From Lysobacterales bacterium (GTDB lineage Bacteria > Pseudomonadota > Gammaproteobacteria > Xanthomonadales > SZUA-38): DNA of 64,000 bases. Every line of letters begins with the position of its first letter. Within the stretch, counting starts at the first letter, position 1. The translations under genes were made by a program, and so were the position numbers. Positions 44,719 through 52,582 of this stretch are shown piece after piece. The notes below the pieces were generated by a model. That model had not been told where the DNA came from. It did not search any database and saw only the letters and a program-made list of their open reading frames with translations. The DNA is taken from the NCBI GenBank assembly GCA_028285525.1, contig JANQOZ010000107.1, forward strand, positions 1 through 64,000, in the 5' to 3' direction.

Positions 44719-45417
44719 CTATTCGGGCCCCGCGCGCCAGCGGTAGCCCGCGCCATGCACTGTGTCGATCCAGTCGAACGAGGGATCCACCGCCACAAAC
44801 TTTTTGCGGATACGCTTGATATGCGACGTGATAGTTGACGCGTCGACAACCACATTGGCGTCGTCCATGAGCTGATCGCGTGACTTCACGTGGCCCGGAA
44901 AGCGGGCCAGCGTGTGCACCATCCAGAACTCGGTGACCGTCAGCGGGACCGGGGTGTCTTTCCACAGGGCAGCCATCCGCTCCAGCGCCAGCTTGAGGTC
45001 CCCCTGCACCACCTGGGAGGACTCGGGATCCGGTGAGCGCAGCGCCTCAATCCGGCGGAACAGCGCCACCACTCGAGCCAGCAGATGCTGCAGGCTGATG
45101 TCTTTGGTCAGGTAGTCGTCAGCGCCCAGCCGCAAACCGGAGATTACGTCCAGGTCGCTGTCGCGGGCGGTCAGAAAGATGATCGGCAGAGAGCGGGAGC
45201 GGCCGCGCAGCTCGCGGCACAGCTCAAAGCCCCCTTCAGGTTCGCTTCCCAAACCGATGTCGATGATGACGAGATCGGGCAGGCGGTTGAGAAAGCCCGC
45301 CAGCGCACTGGCGCGGTCCGGAAAACCCTCACATTCATAGCCGTAACGGGTGAAAGCGCTGACGTAGTTTTCCCGAATGGCCGCGTCGTCCTCGACGATG
45401 GCAATTTTCCGGCTCAT
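44719..45417 (-). CDS. pdsR: Sortase-system OmpR-family response regulator
   Basis: 232 residues. Receiver domain 1-120 with acidic pair D10/D11, phosphoacceptor D53 in LVIIDIGLG, and Lys in DDYLTKDIS. OmpR-type winged helix about 135-230 containing LTVTEFWMVHTLARFPGHV, the TSHIKRIRKKF recognition helix and the GAGYRW end. GGGAGG lies before the ATG. Divergent from the sortase substrate gene. The four CCAC(A) boxes spaced 10-11 bp in between are the natural candidate binding sites. Confidence 0.9.
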   Translation of the reverse strand: MSRKIAIVEDDAAIRENYVSAFTRYGYECEGFPDRASALAGFLNRLPDLVIIDIGLGSEPEGGFELCRELRGRSRSLPIIFLTARDSDLDVISGLRLGADDYLTKDISLQHLLARVVALFRRIEALRSPDPESSQVVQGDLKLALERMAALWKDTPVPLTVTEFWMVHTLARFPGHVKSRDQLMDDANVVVDASTITSHIKRIRKKFVAVDPSFDWIDTVHGAGYRWRAGPE

Positions 45418-45442
45418 AAGTTTTCCTCCCGCTGATCGTCCC

Positions 45443-45457
45443 TGAAGCTGAGCTTCA
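45443..45457. promoter_or_regulatory. Palindrome in the sortase divergent region
   Basis: TGAAGCT-G-AGCTTCA, perfect 7-bp arms, 26-40 bp before the pdsR start codon. It may be an operator or a hairpin in the pdsR leader. Confidence 0.35.
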
Positions 45458-45501
45458 TCGTACTGAATCTTCTAAGGCCGGTCGCGGCAACCGGCCCGAC
45501 G

Positions 45502-45538
45502 CCACAGAAATGCCACAAATGGCCACGGCCAGTCCACA
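45502..45538. promoter_or_regulatory. Four helically phased CCAC(A) direct repeats
   Basis: CCACA at 45502, CCACA at 45513, CCAC at 45523 and CCACA at 45534, start-to-start spacing 11, 10 and 11 bp, three of them preceded by G (GCCAC). OmpR-family regulators bind tandem direct repeats spaced 10-11 bp, so this is a likely PdsR site. Confidence 0.55.
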
Positions 45539-45585
45539 GCCTCAGCCGCAACTCGCCTCCTCGCGGTGTTCTGATGACCACTCCT

Positions 45586-45657
45586 CAAGACCTCCCGCTG
45601 GTGTCAGGACGACGCCTCGCCCCAGGGATGGGGCACCGCGATGAACCGGAGGTCTTG
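45586..45657 (+). promoter_or_regulatory. Structured 5' leader of the sortase substrate gene
   Basis: A perfect 10-bp outer stem (CAAGACCTCC 45586-45595 with GGAGGTCTTG 45648-45657) encloses two hairpins: GGTGTC/GACGCC with a 5-base loop (45600-45616, one U-G pair) and GCCCCA/TGGGGC with a GGGA loop of GNRA type (45619-45634). The structure ends 11 bp before the AGGAG ribosome site. Pairing was found by eye. Confidence 0.5.
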
Positions 45658-45683
45658 CCGTCAATCACAGGAGTGAAAGGCTG

Positions 45684-47663
45684 ATGAACGCTCGACCCTG
45701 GCGCTGGCTGCGCCGCCTGACCCACAAAGACTGGGTTTTGCTGTCACTGGCCGTGGTTTTTGGCCTCGCGCTGAGCCTGCGGGCCATCGCTGATCCGCTC
45801 GACACCTCGTTCGATGATGTCACCGGCGGTACTCTGATGCTCGCCACGGGTGAACCGGGGACGATGGTGCCCGGGCCGCAGCTGAGTACCGACGTCACGA
45901 TGGATATCTCGGGCATGGTTGCCGAGGTGACCGTGCTGCAACGTTTTCGCAACGACAGCGGGCAGTTTGCTGAGGCTATTTACCTGTTCCCGCTGCCGGA
46001 CGACGCCGCGGTCAACGCGATGCAGATGCGCGTCGGCGACCGGCTCATCGTCGGCGAGATCCAGGAGAAAAAGCAGGCCCAGGCAACGTACCGCGAAGCC
46101 GTACAGGCCGGCAAACGGGCATCCCTGCTCAACCAGAATCGCCCCAACCTGTTCACCTCGCGCGTCGCCAACCTGGGCCCCGGGGAGGAAATCGAGGTCG
46201 AGATCGCCTACGTGCAGCCGCTCGAGTGGAATGCCGGGCAGTTCCGTCTGCGCTTTCCCATGGCGGTGACGCCTCGCTTCGACCCTCATGGGTCAACCGC
46301 TGAGGTGGCCCCCGCGCGGCAGGAAGCCAATCCCACCACCCTTCAGCTTCGCCTCAGCCCGGGCTTCGAGCTAAGCCGCCTGCAAAGTCTTTACCACGAC
46401 GTTGAGATCGAGCAGCGGGGTTCCGACTATTGGCTCACGTTGAGCGAACTGGCGGTGGCGGCCGAGCGCGACTTCGAGCTGGTCTGGGAGCCGCAGCTGA
46501 AGGCCGGCCCGCAGACCGCTTTGTTTCGCGAGCGCCACGACGACGAGGACTACGCCCTCCTGATGATCATGCCGCCCCAGCCTGAGTACCTCCATCAGCA
46601 GCCCCGCGAGCTGATTTTTGTGCTGGACTCATCGGGGTCCATGTTCGGCGACTCGATGGCGCAGGCCAAAGCATCGATCGAAATGGCACTCGGAACGCTG
46701 ACGGACAGCGACCGCCTGAACGTGATCGACTTCGACAGCGAAGCCCGGCAGCTCTTTCCGAACCCGGCAGCGGCGACCGCGGAGAACGTTGGGCGCGCGC
46801 TCAAGTTCGTCGACGCGCTGGAGGCTGACGGCGGCACCGATATCGGGGCTGCCCTGCGCCTGGCACTCGACAGCCAGCCTGCCTCGGGTTTTCTGCGCCA
46901 GGTGGTGTTTATCACGGACGGCAGCGTGGCCAACGAACGAGAGCTGTTCAGCCTCATCGAGCAGAAGCTCGGCGCCAGCCGGCTGTTTACGGTGGGCATC
47001 GGACCGGCACCCAACAGCTATTTCATGCGCAAGGCCGCGCAGTTTGGCCGAGGCAGCTACACCTTTGTCGGCAGCGCTGAACAGGTGGCTGAAAGCATGG
47101 ATCGCCTGCTGAGCCGGCTGGAGTATCCGGCTCTCAACAACCTCTGTCTCGACTGGCCGGGCTTTGCCGAGACCTACCCCACCCGCCTGCCGGACCTCTA
47201 TCTCGGCGAGCCGCTGATGGTCCAGGTACGTTCAGACGAGCTCAAGGGCGACGCGGAAGTTTGCGGCGACACGTCACTCGCCAGCTGGAACGCCCACCTG
47301 GACCTGAAAAGCGCCCAGCCGGGACGCGGCATAGCAACGCTGTGGGCCCGCAGTCGGGTCGCTGACCTGATGGACCAGCTCGCGCTGGGAGGTGATCCCG
47401 CAACGATTCGGGAGGCGGTGCTCGAGACCGCCCTGAGCCACAAATTGGTCACCCGCTACACCAGCTTTGTGGCGGTGGACCATACGCCGGTGCGGCCGGC
47501 CGAGATGCCGCTGGCCAGCAGTCGGATGGCCCCGCTGCCTTCGACGGCCCTGAATCTGACCATGCCCGCCGGCGGGACCGGCGCGGCCGGTCGATTGATC
47601 TTCGGCCTGATGCTGCTGCTGATCGGTGCGACGATGGTCCAGCGGCTGCGTCACGACACCTGA
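45684..47663 (+). CDS. Sortase substrate with VIT and VWA domains
   Basis: 659 residues, of the marine proteobacterial sortase target type (TIGR03788). An N-terminal hydrophobic export segment (about 18-36), VIT domain about 50-180, VWA domain about 305-475 with an intact MIDAS start DSSGS (315-319), and a sorting signal at the C-terminus: LPSTA (618-622), a hydrophobic helix (about 637-653) and QRLRHDT. It should be exported and cut by the adjacent sortase. Ligand and final anchor are unknown. AGGAG ribosome site at 45669-45673. The stop overlaps the sortase ATG by 1 bp. Confidence 0.93.
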   Translation: MNARPWRWLRRLTHKDWVLLSLAVVFGLALSLRAIADPLDTSFDDVTGGTLMLATGEPGTMVPGPQLSTDVTMDISGMVAEVTVLQRFRNDSGQFAEAIYLFPLPDDAAVNAMQMRVGDRLIVGEIQEKKQAQATYREAVQAGKRASLLNQNRPNLFTSRVANLGPGEEIEVEIAYVQPLEWNAGQFRLRFPMAVTPRFDPHGSTAEVAPARQEANPTTLQLRLSPGFELSRLQSLYHDVEIEQRGSDYWLTLSELAVAAERDFELVWEPQLKAGPQTALFRERHDDEDYALLMIMPPQPEYLHQQPRELIFVLDSSGSMFGDSMAQAKASIEMALGTLTDSDRLNVIDFDSEARQLFPNPAAATAENVGRALKFVDALEADGGTDIGAALRLALDSQPASGFLRQVVFITDGSVANERELFSLIEQKLGASRLFTVGIGPAPNSYFMRKAAQFGRGSYTFVGSAEQVAESMDRLLSRLEYPALNNLCLDWPGFAETYPTRLPDLYLGEPLMVQVRSDELKGDAEVCGDTSLASWNAHLDLKSAQPGRGIATLWARSRVADLMDQLALGGDPATIREAVLETALSHKLVTRYTSFVAVDHTPVRPAEMPLASSRMAPLPSTALNLTMPAGGTGAAGRLIFGLMLLLIGATMVQRLRHDT

Positions 47664-48274
47664 TGGCGCCCTCTCTCAGACTCAAGCGGGCTCGTGCCGT
47701 GCGCTGGCTCGGCGGGTGGGCCGCTCTCGGCGGAGGACTGCTGCTGCTGGCCCAGAGCCTGTACGTCCCGGCGAAGGCTCAGGTCGCGCAGTGGCTGCTC
47801 GGCCAGGCGTGGGCCCGGACCGCCGCGGTCGGCGGGAAACACTCGCCCTGGCCCTGGGCGGACGGTCATCCGGTGGCACGGCTGCGGTGGCCGGCCGGCG
47901 GGGTCAGCCAGATAGTGCTCTCCAGCGCCAGCGCGCGGGCGATGGCTTTCGGTCCCAACCACGTTGGTGCCAGCGCGCTGCCGGGGCGCCAGGGACACGT
48001 GGTGTTCAACGCTCACCGCGACACCCACTTTGCCTTTCTTGGGCGGCTCGCGCCCGGCGACCGGCTGGTGCTCGAGCACCCGAATGGCCGCCGCTATTAC
48101 CAGGTTTTCAGCCGTCAGGTGATCGATCTGGGGGAGCAGTCCATCCAGCTCACCCCGGAGGCTGACCTGCTGACCCTGGTCACCTGCTGGCCGCTGAACG
48201 CGCTGACCGCAGGCGGCTCCCAACGTCTGCTGGTTCACCTTCAGCCGGTGGCTGAACCCGGGGGTGAAGCCTGA
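47663..48274 (+). CDS. Class GN (proteobacterial) sortase
   Basis: A membrane-anchored cysteine transpeptidase of 203 residues. One N-terminal transmembrane helix (about 15-37) and a sortase beta barrel. Catalytic residues are H118 in FNAHRDTHF, C175 in LVTCWP and R188 in SQRLLVH, all in the right order and spacing. Sortases are rare in Gram-negative bacteria. This class normally has one dedicated substrate encoded next door, as here. Translationally coupled to the substrate gene (TGATG). Confidence 0.95.
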   Translation: MAPSLRLKRARAVRWLGGWAALGGGLLLLAQSLYVPAKAQVAQWLLGQAWARTAAVGGKHSPWPWADGHPVARLRWPAGGVSQIVLSSASARAMAFGPNHVGASALPGRQGHVVFNAHRDTHFAFLGRLAPGDRLVLEHPNGRRYYQVFSRQVIDLGEQSIQLTPEADLLTLVTCWPLNALTAGGSQRLLVHLQPVAEPGGEA

Positions 48275-48350
48275 CCGTACTGCGGTCTCAGAACTGTGGT
48301 CCCCCTCCGCGCAAATCATTAAACTCAAGGTTTTCCCTGAGCGCTTTCTC

Positions 48351-49001
48351 ATGAAACGATCGCTGCTGCTGGCCGCCGCCATGCTGGCCGCTTTGGCCAC
48401 CCTCTCCGCCTGCTCCAGCGCCTATTACGGCACGCTGGAATCATTTGGCGTTCACAAGCGCGAGATCCTGGTCGACCGGGTCGATGAGGCCCTGGAGAGC
48501 CAGGAGGATGCGCAGGAACAGTTCGCCAGCGCGCTGGAACAGTTTTCTGCAGTAACGGCCTTTGACGGCGGCGACCTGGAAGATCTCTACGAAGACCTCA
48601 ACGACAGCTTTGAGCGCAGCGAGTCCCGCGCCGCTGACGTCCACGACCGCGTGGAGTCCGTCCGCAAAGTCGCCGGCGATCTGTTTGAGGAGTGGGAGGA
48701 CGAGCTCGAACAGTACTCCGACGCGTCATTGCGGCGGCAGAGCGAACAGTCGCTTCGCGATACGCGCCGCCGCTACCAGCGCCTGATCGGCGCCATGGAA
48801 TCAGCGGAACAGCGCATTGATCCGGTGCTGAGCCGCTTTCGCGATCAGGTGCTCTTTCTTAAGCACAACCTCAACGCCCGAGCCGTGGCCTCGCTGCGAA
48901 CCCAGCTCACCGGCATCGAAAGTGACGTGCAGGATCTGATCAGCGCCATGAACGAATCGATCAGCGAGGCGCGTTCCTTTATCGAGCAGATGGAAACCTG
49001 A
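48351..49001 (+). CDS. DUF2959 lipoprotein
   Basis: 216 residues from ATG 48351, with signal and lipobox LSAC (Cys about residue 21). SSAYYGTLESFGVHKREILVD and the long acidic coiled-coil body with DLYEDLNDSFERSE match DUF2959, whose function is unknown. It may lie in the outer membrane facing the periplasm. It is 76 bp past the sortase gene on the same strand, possibly read through, but family members are not normally tied to sortases. Its 3' end overlaps the RDD gene by 23 bp. Confidence 0.87.
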   Translation: MKRSLLLAAAMLAALATLSACSSAYYGTLESFGVHKREILVDRVDEALESQEDAQEQFASALEQFSAVTAFDGGDLEDLYEDLNDSFERSESRAADVHDRVESVRKVAGDLFEEWEDELEQYSDASLRRQSEQSLRDTRRRYQRLIGAMESAEQRIDPVLSRFRDQVLFLKHNLNARAVASLRTQLTGIESDVQDLISAMNESISEARSFIEQMET

Positions 49002-49518
49002 GATCCGGCGACGGCTCGGTCGTTGCCACGCGACGGCTTCGCCAGCCCACCGTCTGAAGGGCCCGCGGGTGCTCCACCAGCTCCTCGTCCGAGAGTTCGC
49101 GCATGGAGCCATCCGCCACGACGCAGGTGCCGGCCACCAGATCCGCCAGCGTCCGGCGGCGACGATTAAACAGCAGCCACAGCCAGCCTGGCGGAAACGC
49201 CATCGCCAGCACTAGCCTGATGAGCATTTGCCACCATCGGGGGCGGCCGCCATCTTTTAGCCGCACAATTTCCTGAGAACACAGCCAGCCACCCACCGTG
49301 CGGCTATATAGCAACCAGCTGGCGGAGACGTACGTCACCGTGCCTCCCAGGACCAGGATCGAAGTCATGGTCGCCGCCCACGGCTCGGCTGCATTCTTTC
49401 CAAGGAGAATCGCGATCAGCACCCCTAACAGCACGCCGGTCAGCAGCAAATCCCACAGCAACGCCCCGAGCCGGTACCAGAAACCAACAAACTCGACGCG
49501 GCTTTGGGGCTGCTCCAT
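48979..49518 (-). CDS. RDD-family membrane protein
   Basis: 179 residues. RDD-domain features: Arg in FWYRLGALLWDLLL, two hydrophobic helices at about 17-40 and 50-70, then VGGWLCSQEIVRLKDG, a third helix about 98-115 and RRRTLADLVAGTCVV. Function unknown. Some RDD proteins have been linked to ion transport. It is the last gene of djlA-rpe-RDD and its 3' end overlaps the convergent DUF2959 gene by 23 bp. Confidence 0.87.
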   Translation of the reverse strand: MEQPQSRVEFVGFWYRLGALLWDLLLTGVLLGVLIAILLGKNAAEPWAATMTSILVLGGTVTYVSASWLLYSRTVGGWLCSQEIVRLKDGGRPRWWQMLIRLVLAMAFPPGWLWLLFNRRRRTLADLVAGTCVVADGSMRELSDEELVEHPRALQTVGWRSRRVATTEPSPDLRFPSAR

Positions 49519-49526
49519 CTCAGATA

Positions 49527-50192
49527 CTAGCTTTCGGCGATCGCCGCGCGCATCGCGCTGATGGTCTGAGCGTAGTCGTCCGCGCCAAAAATGGCTGACC
49601 CCGCAACAAAGGTGTCTGCACCCGCCGCGGCGATTTCACCGATGTTGTCCACCTTGACCCCACCGTCCACCTCAAGCCTGATGTCGAAGCCCGACCGATC
49701 GATCAGGTCGCGGGCGCGACGCAGCTTGTCCAGCGTCGAGGGGATAAACTTCTGACCGCCAAAGCCTGGGTTGACCGACATCAGCAGAATGATGTCCACC
49801 TTGTCCAGCACGTAGTCCAGCGCCTCCAGGCCGGTGGCGGGGTTAAAAACCAGCCCCGCGAGACAGCCCGACTCGCGGATCAGCGCCAGACTTCGGTCTA
49901 CGTGCCGGCTGGCCTCGGGGTGAAAGGTGATGGAGCTGGCGCCGGCCTCAGCAAAATCAGGGATCAGGCGATCGACCGGTTCGACCATCAGGTGTACGTC
50001 GATCGGCGCACTGATGCCGTAGTCCCGCAGCGCCTGGCAGACGAGCGGGCCGACCGTCAGGTTGGGAACGTAGTGGTTGTCCATGACGTCGAAATGCAGC
50101 CAGTCGGCGCCGGCGGCCAGCACCGCAGCGGCATCTTCACCGAGCCGGGCAAAATCAGCGGAAAGCAGGGAGGGGGCAATAACTGGCTGCAT
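49527..50192 (-). CDS. rpe: Ribulose-phosphate 3-epimerase
   Basis: Interconverts ribulose-5-phosphate and xylulose-5-phosphate, 221 residues. Barrel motifs: [31 protein letters not shown] (metal His/Asp), [24 protein letters not shown] and [11 protein letters not shown]. Partner of RpiA encoded at 30 kb. In pseudomonads rpe lies upstream of gph and trpE. Here gph is missing and the sortase locus sits between. Confidence 0.97.
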   Translation of the reverse strand: MQPVIAPSLLSADFARLGEDAAAVLAAGADWLHFDVMDNHYVPNLTVGPLVCQALRDYGISAPIDVHLMVEPVDRLIPDFAEAGASSITFHPEASRHVDRSLALIRESGCLAGLVFNPATGLEALDYVLDKVDIILLMSVNPGFGGQKFIPSTLDKLRRARDLIDRSGFDIRLEVDGGVKVDNIGEIAAAGADTFVAGSAIFGADDYAQTISAMRAAIAES

Positions 50193-50206
50193 GTTAATCC
50201 TTTAGA

Positions 50207-50965
50207 TCAGCGCGGGTTGCGCTCGTTGCGAATCTGGTCGTACGCCGCCCGAATCTCGGCGGTCTTCTGTTTCGCCAGCTCCAGCATCTCCTTGGGCAGA
50301 CCCTTGGAAACCAGCTTGTCGGGGTGATTCTGGCTGGTCAGGCGACGGTATGCCTGCTTGACGGCCCGATCGTCGGCGCCGCGCTTCAGCCCGAGGACCT
50401 CAAACGGGTCTTCGAAGCGTCGGCTGCGGTTCGACTGGACTGCGGTGCGCCGGTTGATCATCAGGTCGACCTCATGGGCGCTGACACCGAGGGCAATCGC
50501 ACATTTCTCAACGATCGCGTGTGCCTGGTAGCTTAAGTTTCCGTCGGCACAGCCCGCGTCCAGCAGCACCTCGATCAGCAGGCGCGCCAGCTGCGGCTGC
50601 GATCCGCCGCTGCTGCGCAGTTCGCTCAGCGTGATCCCAAGGTTGAATTCGTTACGTTTGCCGCGGTTAAACAGGCGGATCGCCAGCTGGCGCTGTTCAG
50701 CGGTGAGCTGCATCCGCTCCATCACCTGCTGGGCAACCTGAATTTCCCGCTCAGAGACGCGGCCGTCTGCCTTCGCGATATGTCCCATGACCAGAAACAG
50801 CGCCTGGAAGAACGACTGCTGGGCTGCGCTGGCGTCGAACAGGGAAAGATGCCCGAGGTTCATATCCACCGCGTGCCCGATGGCGGCGCCGACGAACAGG
50901 CCCACGGGGCCGCCGAACGCCAAACCGATTCCGCCGCCCACGAGTTTTCCGAAAATTCCGGCCAT
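50207..50965 (-). CDS. djlA: DjlA-like co-chaperone (TerB and J domains)
   Basis: 252 residues from ATG 50965. A Gly-rich N-terminal hydrophobic segment (about 5-30) probably anchors it in the inner membrane, then a TerB-like helical domain (about 50-165, HIAKADGRVSEREIQVA) and a C-terminal J domain with HPD in SQNHPDKLV. It should stimulate DnaK at the membrane, as DjlA does with capsule regulation in E. coli. First gene of djlA-rpe-RDD, with a TACAAT -10 box upstream. Confidence 0.93.
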   Translation of the reverse strand: MAGIFGKLVGGGIGLAFGGPVGLFVGAAIGHAVDMNLGHLSLFDASAAQQSFFQALFLVMGHIAKADGRVSEREIQVAQQVMERMQLTAEQRQLAIRLFNRGKRNEFNLGITLSELRSSGGSQPQLARLLIEVLLDAGCADGNLSYQAHAIVEKCAIALGVSAHEVDLMINRRTAVQSNRSRRFEDPFEVLGLKRGADDRAVKQAYRRLTSQNHPDKLVSKGLPKEMLELAKQKTAEIRAAYDQIRNERNPR

Positions 50966-50989
50966 CAACCAACCTCAAAAACCGACCCT

Positions 50990-50995
50990 ATTGTA
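50990..50995 (-). promoter_or_regulatory. -10 box of the djlA-rpe-RDD unit
   Basis: TACAAT on the minus strand, 24 bp before the djlA ATG. GAGG near the ATG is the ribosome site. -35 not clear. Confidence 0.4.
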
Positions 50996-51085
50996 AGGGA
51001 ATGGCGGACCGATGAGTGGGGCTGCGGACCGAATCGCCGCGTGCCCGGACGATCGTGGGGAGCCGGTCGGGACGCTCCGGAGCTG

Positions 51086-51091
51086 TACAAT
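51086..51091 (+). promoter_or_regulatory. -10 box of purC
   Basis: TACAAT 25 bp before the purC ATG. -35 is weak. Confidence 0.4.
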
Positions 51092-51116
51092 AACCGTTTG
51101 CCTTGCTGGACCCGAC

Positions 51117-52010
51117 ATGCCTGACGCTGAGCTGATTTTCGAGACCCACCTCGACCACCTGCCGCTGCTTCACCGCGGCAAGGTGCGCGACGTATATGAC
51201 GCGGGGGACAATCGACTGCTCATGATCACGTGCGATCGCCTTTCCGCCTTCGACGTGGTGCTGCCCACCGCCATTCCCGGCAAGGGCGCCCTGCTCAACG
51301 CCATGTCGCGTTTCTGGTTCGACAAGACCCAGCACCTCATCCAAAACCATCTGCTCGACGACCCGGCCGCGGACATTATCGGTGATCACCCGCAGCAGGC
51401 CGCGCTGGTGGCCCGGTCGGTGGTCAGCCGTCGACTTGACGGCCTGCCGGTGGAAGCGATTGTCCGGGGTTACCTGGCCGGTTCCGGCTGGGTGGACTAC
51501 CAGCGCGACGGTCAGGTTTGCGGCCATCCGCTGCCGGTCGGCCTGAGCCAGGCGCAGCAGCTGCCGCAGGCGATTTTCACGCCGTCGACCAAGGCCGAAC
51601 TGGGCGATCACGACCAGAACATCAGCCGTCAGCAGGCCGCCGAACTGATCGGCGAGGCGCGCGCCAGGGAGCTCGAGGAGGTCAGTCTGCAGCTCTACCG
51701 GTTCGCGGCCGACTATGCAGCCGAGCGCGGCATCATTATCGCGGACACCAAGTTTGAATTTGGCCTGAATCAGGACCAGGAACTGGTTTTGATGGACGAG
51801 ATCCTCACCCCGGATTCGAGCCGCTTCTGGCCCGCCGCCGACTATCGCACCGGCACCAGCCCGCCGTCGTATGACAAACAGTTTGTCCGGGACTATCTCG
51901 AGACCCTGGAATGGGACAAAACGGCGCCGGGACCTGCGCTACCGCCGGAAATTGCGGCGCAGACGGCGGCCCGCTACGCCGAAGCCATGGAGCAGCTCAG
52001 CCACAGCTGA
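51117..52010 (+). CDS. purC: Phosphoribosylaminoimidazole-succinocarboxamide synthase (long form)
   Basis: Adds aspartate to CAIR in purine synthesis. 297 residues from ATG 51117, longer than the 237 of E. coli PurC and like the yeast Ade1 class. Motifs: HRGKVRDVYDAGDNRLLMI, DRLSAFDVVLPT, EAIVRGYLAGSGW, GLNQDQELVLMDEILTPDSSRFW. An upstream in-frame stretch precedes the -10 box and is not used. Convergent to nothing directly. DUF962 gene follows after 84 bp. Confidence 0.96.
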   Translation: MPDAELIFETHLDHLPLLHRGKVRDVYDAGDNRLLMITCDRLSAFDVVLPTAIPGKGALLNAMSRFWFDKTQHLIQNHLLDDPAADIIGDHPQQAALVARSVVSRRLDGLPVEAIVRGYLAGSGWVDYQRDGQVCGHPLPVGLSQAQQLPQAIFTPSTKAELGDHDQNISRQQAAELIGEARARELEEVSLQLYRFAADYAAERGIIIADTKFEFGLNQDQELVLMDEILTPDSSRFWPAADYRTGTSPPSYDKQFVRDYLETLEWDKTAPGPALPPEIAAQTAARYAEAMEQLSHS

Positions 52011-52094
52011 AACTGTGCGGCGGTGCCATGCCGCCGGCTCGCGAATGTTTTACCATCTTATTTCCCGATATCGTTGAGGTTGGAATCCCCCGTT

Positions 52095-52550
52095 ATGAAA
52101 TCTGTCCACACCTGGTTTGAGCAATACGGCGTCAGCCACCAGAATCCGGTCAATAAGCAGATCCACTGGATCTGCGTTCCCCTGATCTACTGGAGCGTGT
52201 ACGCGCTGCTGAGCGCGGTGCCGAACGGACCCCTGCCCGATTCCTGGACCTGGGGCCTGCTGGTGATGGCGCTTGGACAGGCTTACTACCTGGTCCTGTC
52301 ACCGTCGCTGGCGCTCGGGCTCCTGGCTTTCAACGCGGTGGTTGTGCTGACCGCTAGCGCGCTGGCAGATCTGGGCGTTTCCCTGGGCTGGGCCGGGGCG
52401 GTGGTTTTTGTGCTGGCCTGGATCGGTCAATTTATCGGCCACCGAATCGAGGGCGCGAAGCCCTCATTTTTTGAAGACGTGCAGTTTCTGATGATCGGAC
52501 CCGCCTGGCTGATGGGCTTCGTCTACCGACGCTTGGGCTACAGCTACTGA
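52095..52550 (+). CDS. DUF962/Mpo1-like membrane protein
   Basis: 151 residues from ATG 52095. Begins FEQYGVSHQNPVNKQIHWICVPLIYWS, the histidine-containing family signature, then three or four hydrophobic helices and the second conserved segment GQFIGHRIEGAKPSFFED. Yeast Mpo1 is an iron-dependent dioxygenase of 2-hydroxy fatty acids that uses these histidines. A similar reaction is possible here. TTGAGGTTGG is before the ATG. Convergent with the RND gene. Confidence 0.9.
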   Translation: MKSVHTWFEQYGVSHQNPVNKQIHWICVPLIYWSVYALLSAVPNGPLPDSWTWGLLVMALGQAYYLVLSPSLALGLLAFNAVVVLTASALADLGVSLGWAGAVVFVLAWIGQFIGHRIEGAKPSFFEDVQFLMIGPAWLMGFVYRRLGYSY

Positions 52551-52556
52551 ACTTTG

Positions 52557-52580
52557 GCGGCCGGTCAACCGACCGGCCGC
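52557..52580. terminator. Perfect hairpin between convergent DUF962 and RND genes
   Basis: GCGGCCGGTC-AACC-GACCGGCCGC, a 10-bp perfect GC-rich stem with a 4-base loop, filling the 32-bp gap. No U-tract. Probably a shared transcript end. Confidence 0.6.
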
Positions 52581-52582
52581 GG

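Noticed and set aside
45502..45538. CCAC(A) repeats as a CRISPR-like array
   Set aside because: Repeats are only 4-5 bp with 10-11 bp period, far too short for CRISPR; operator boxes explain them better.
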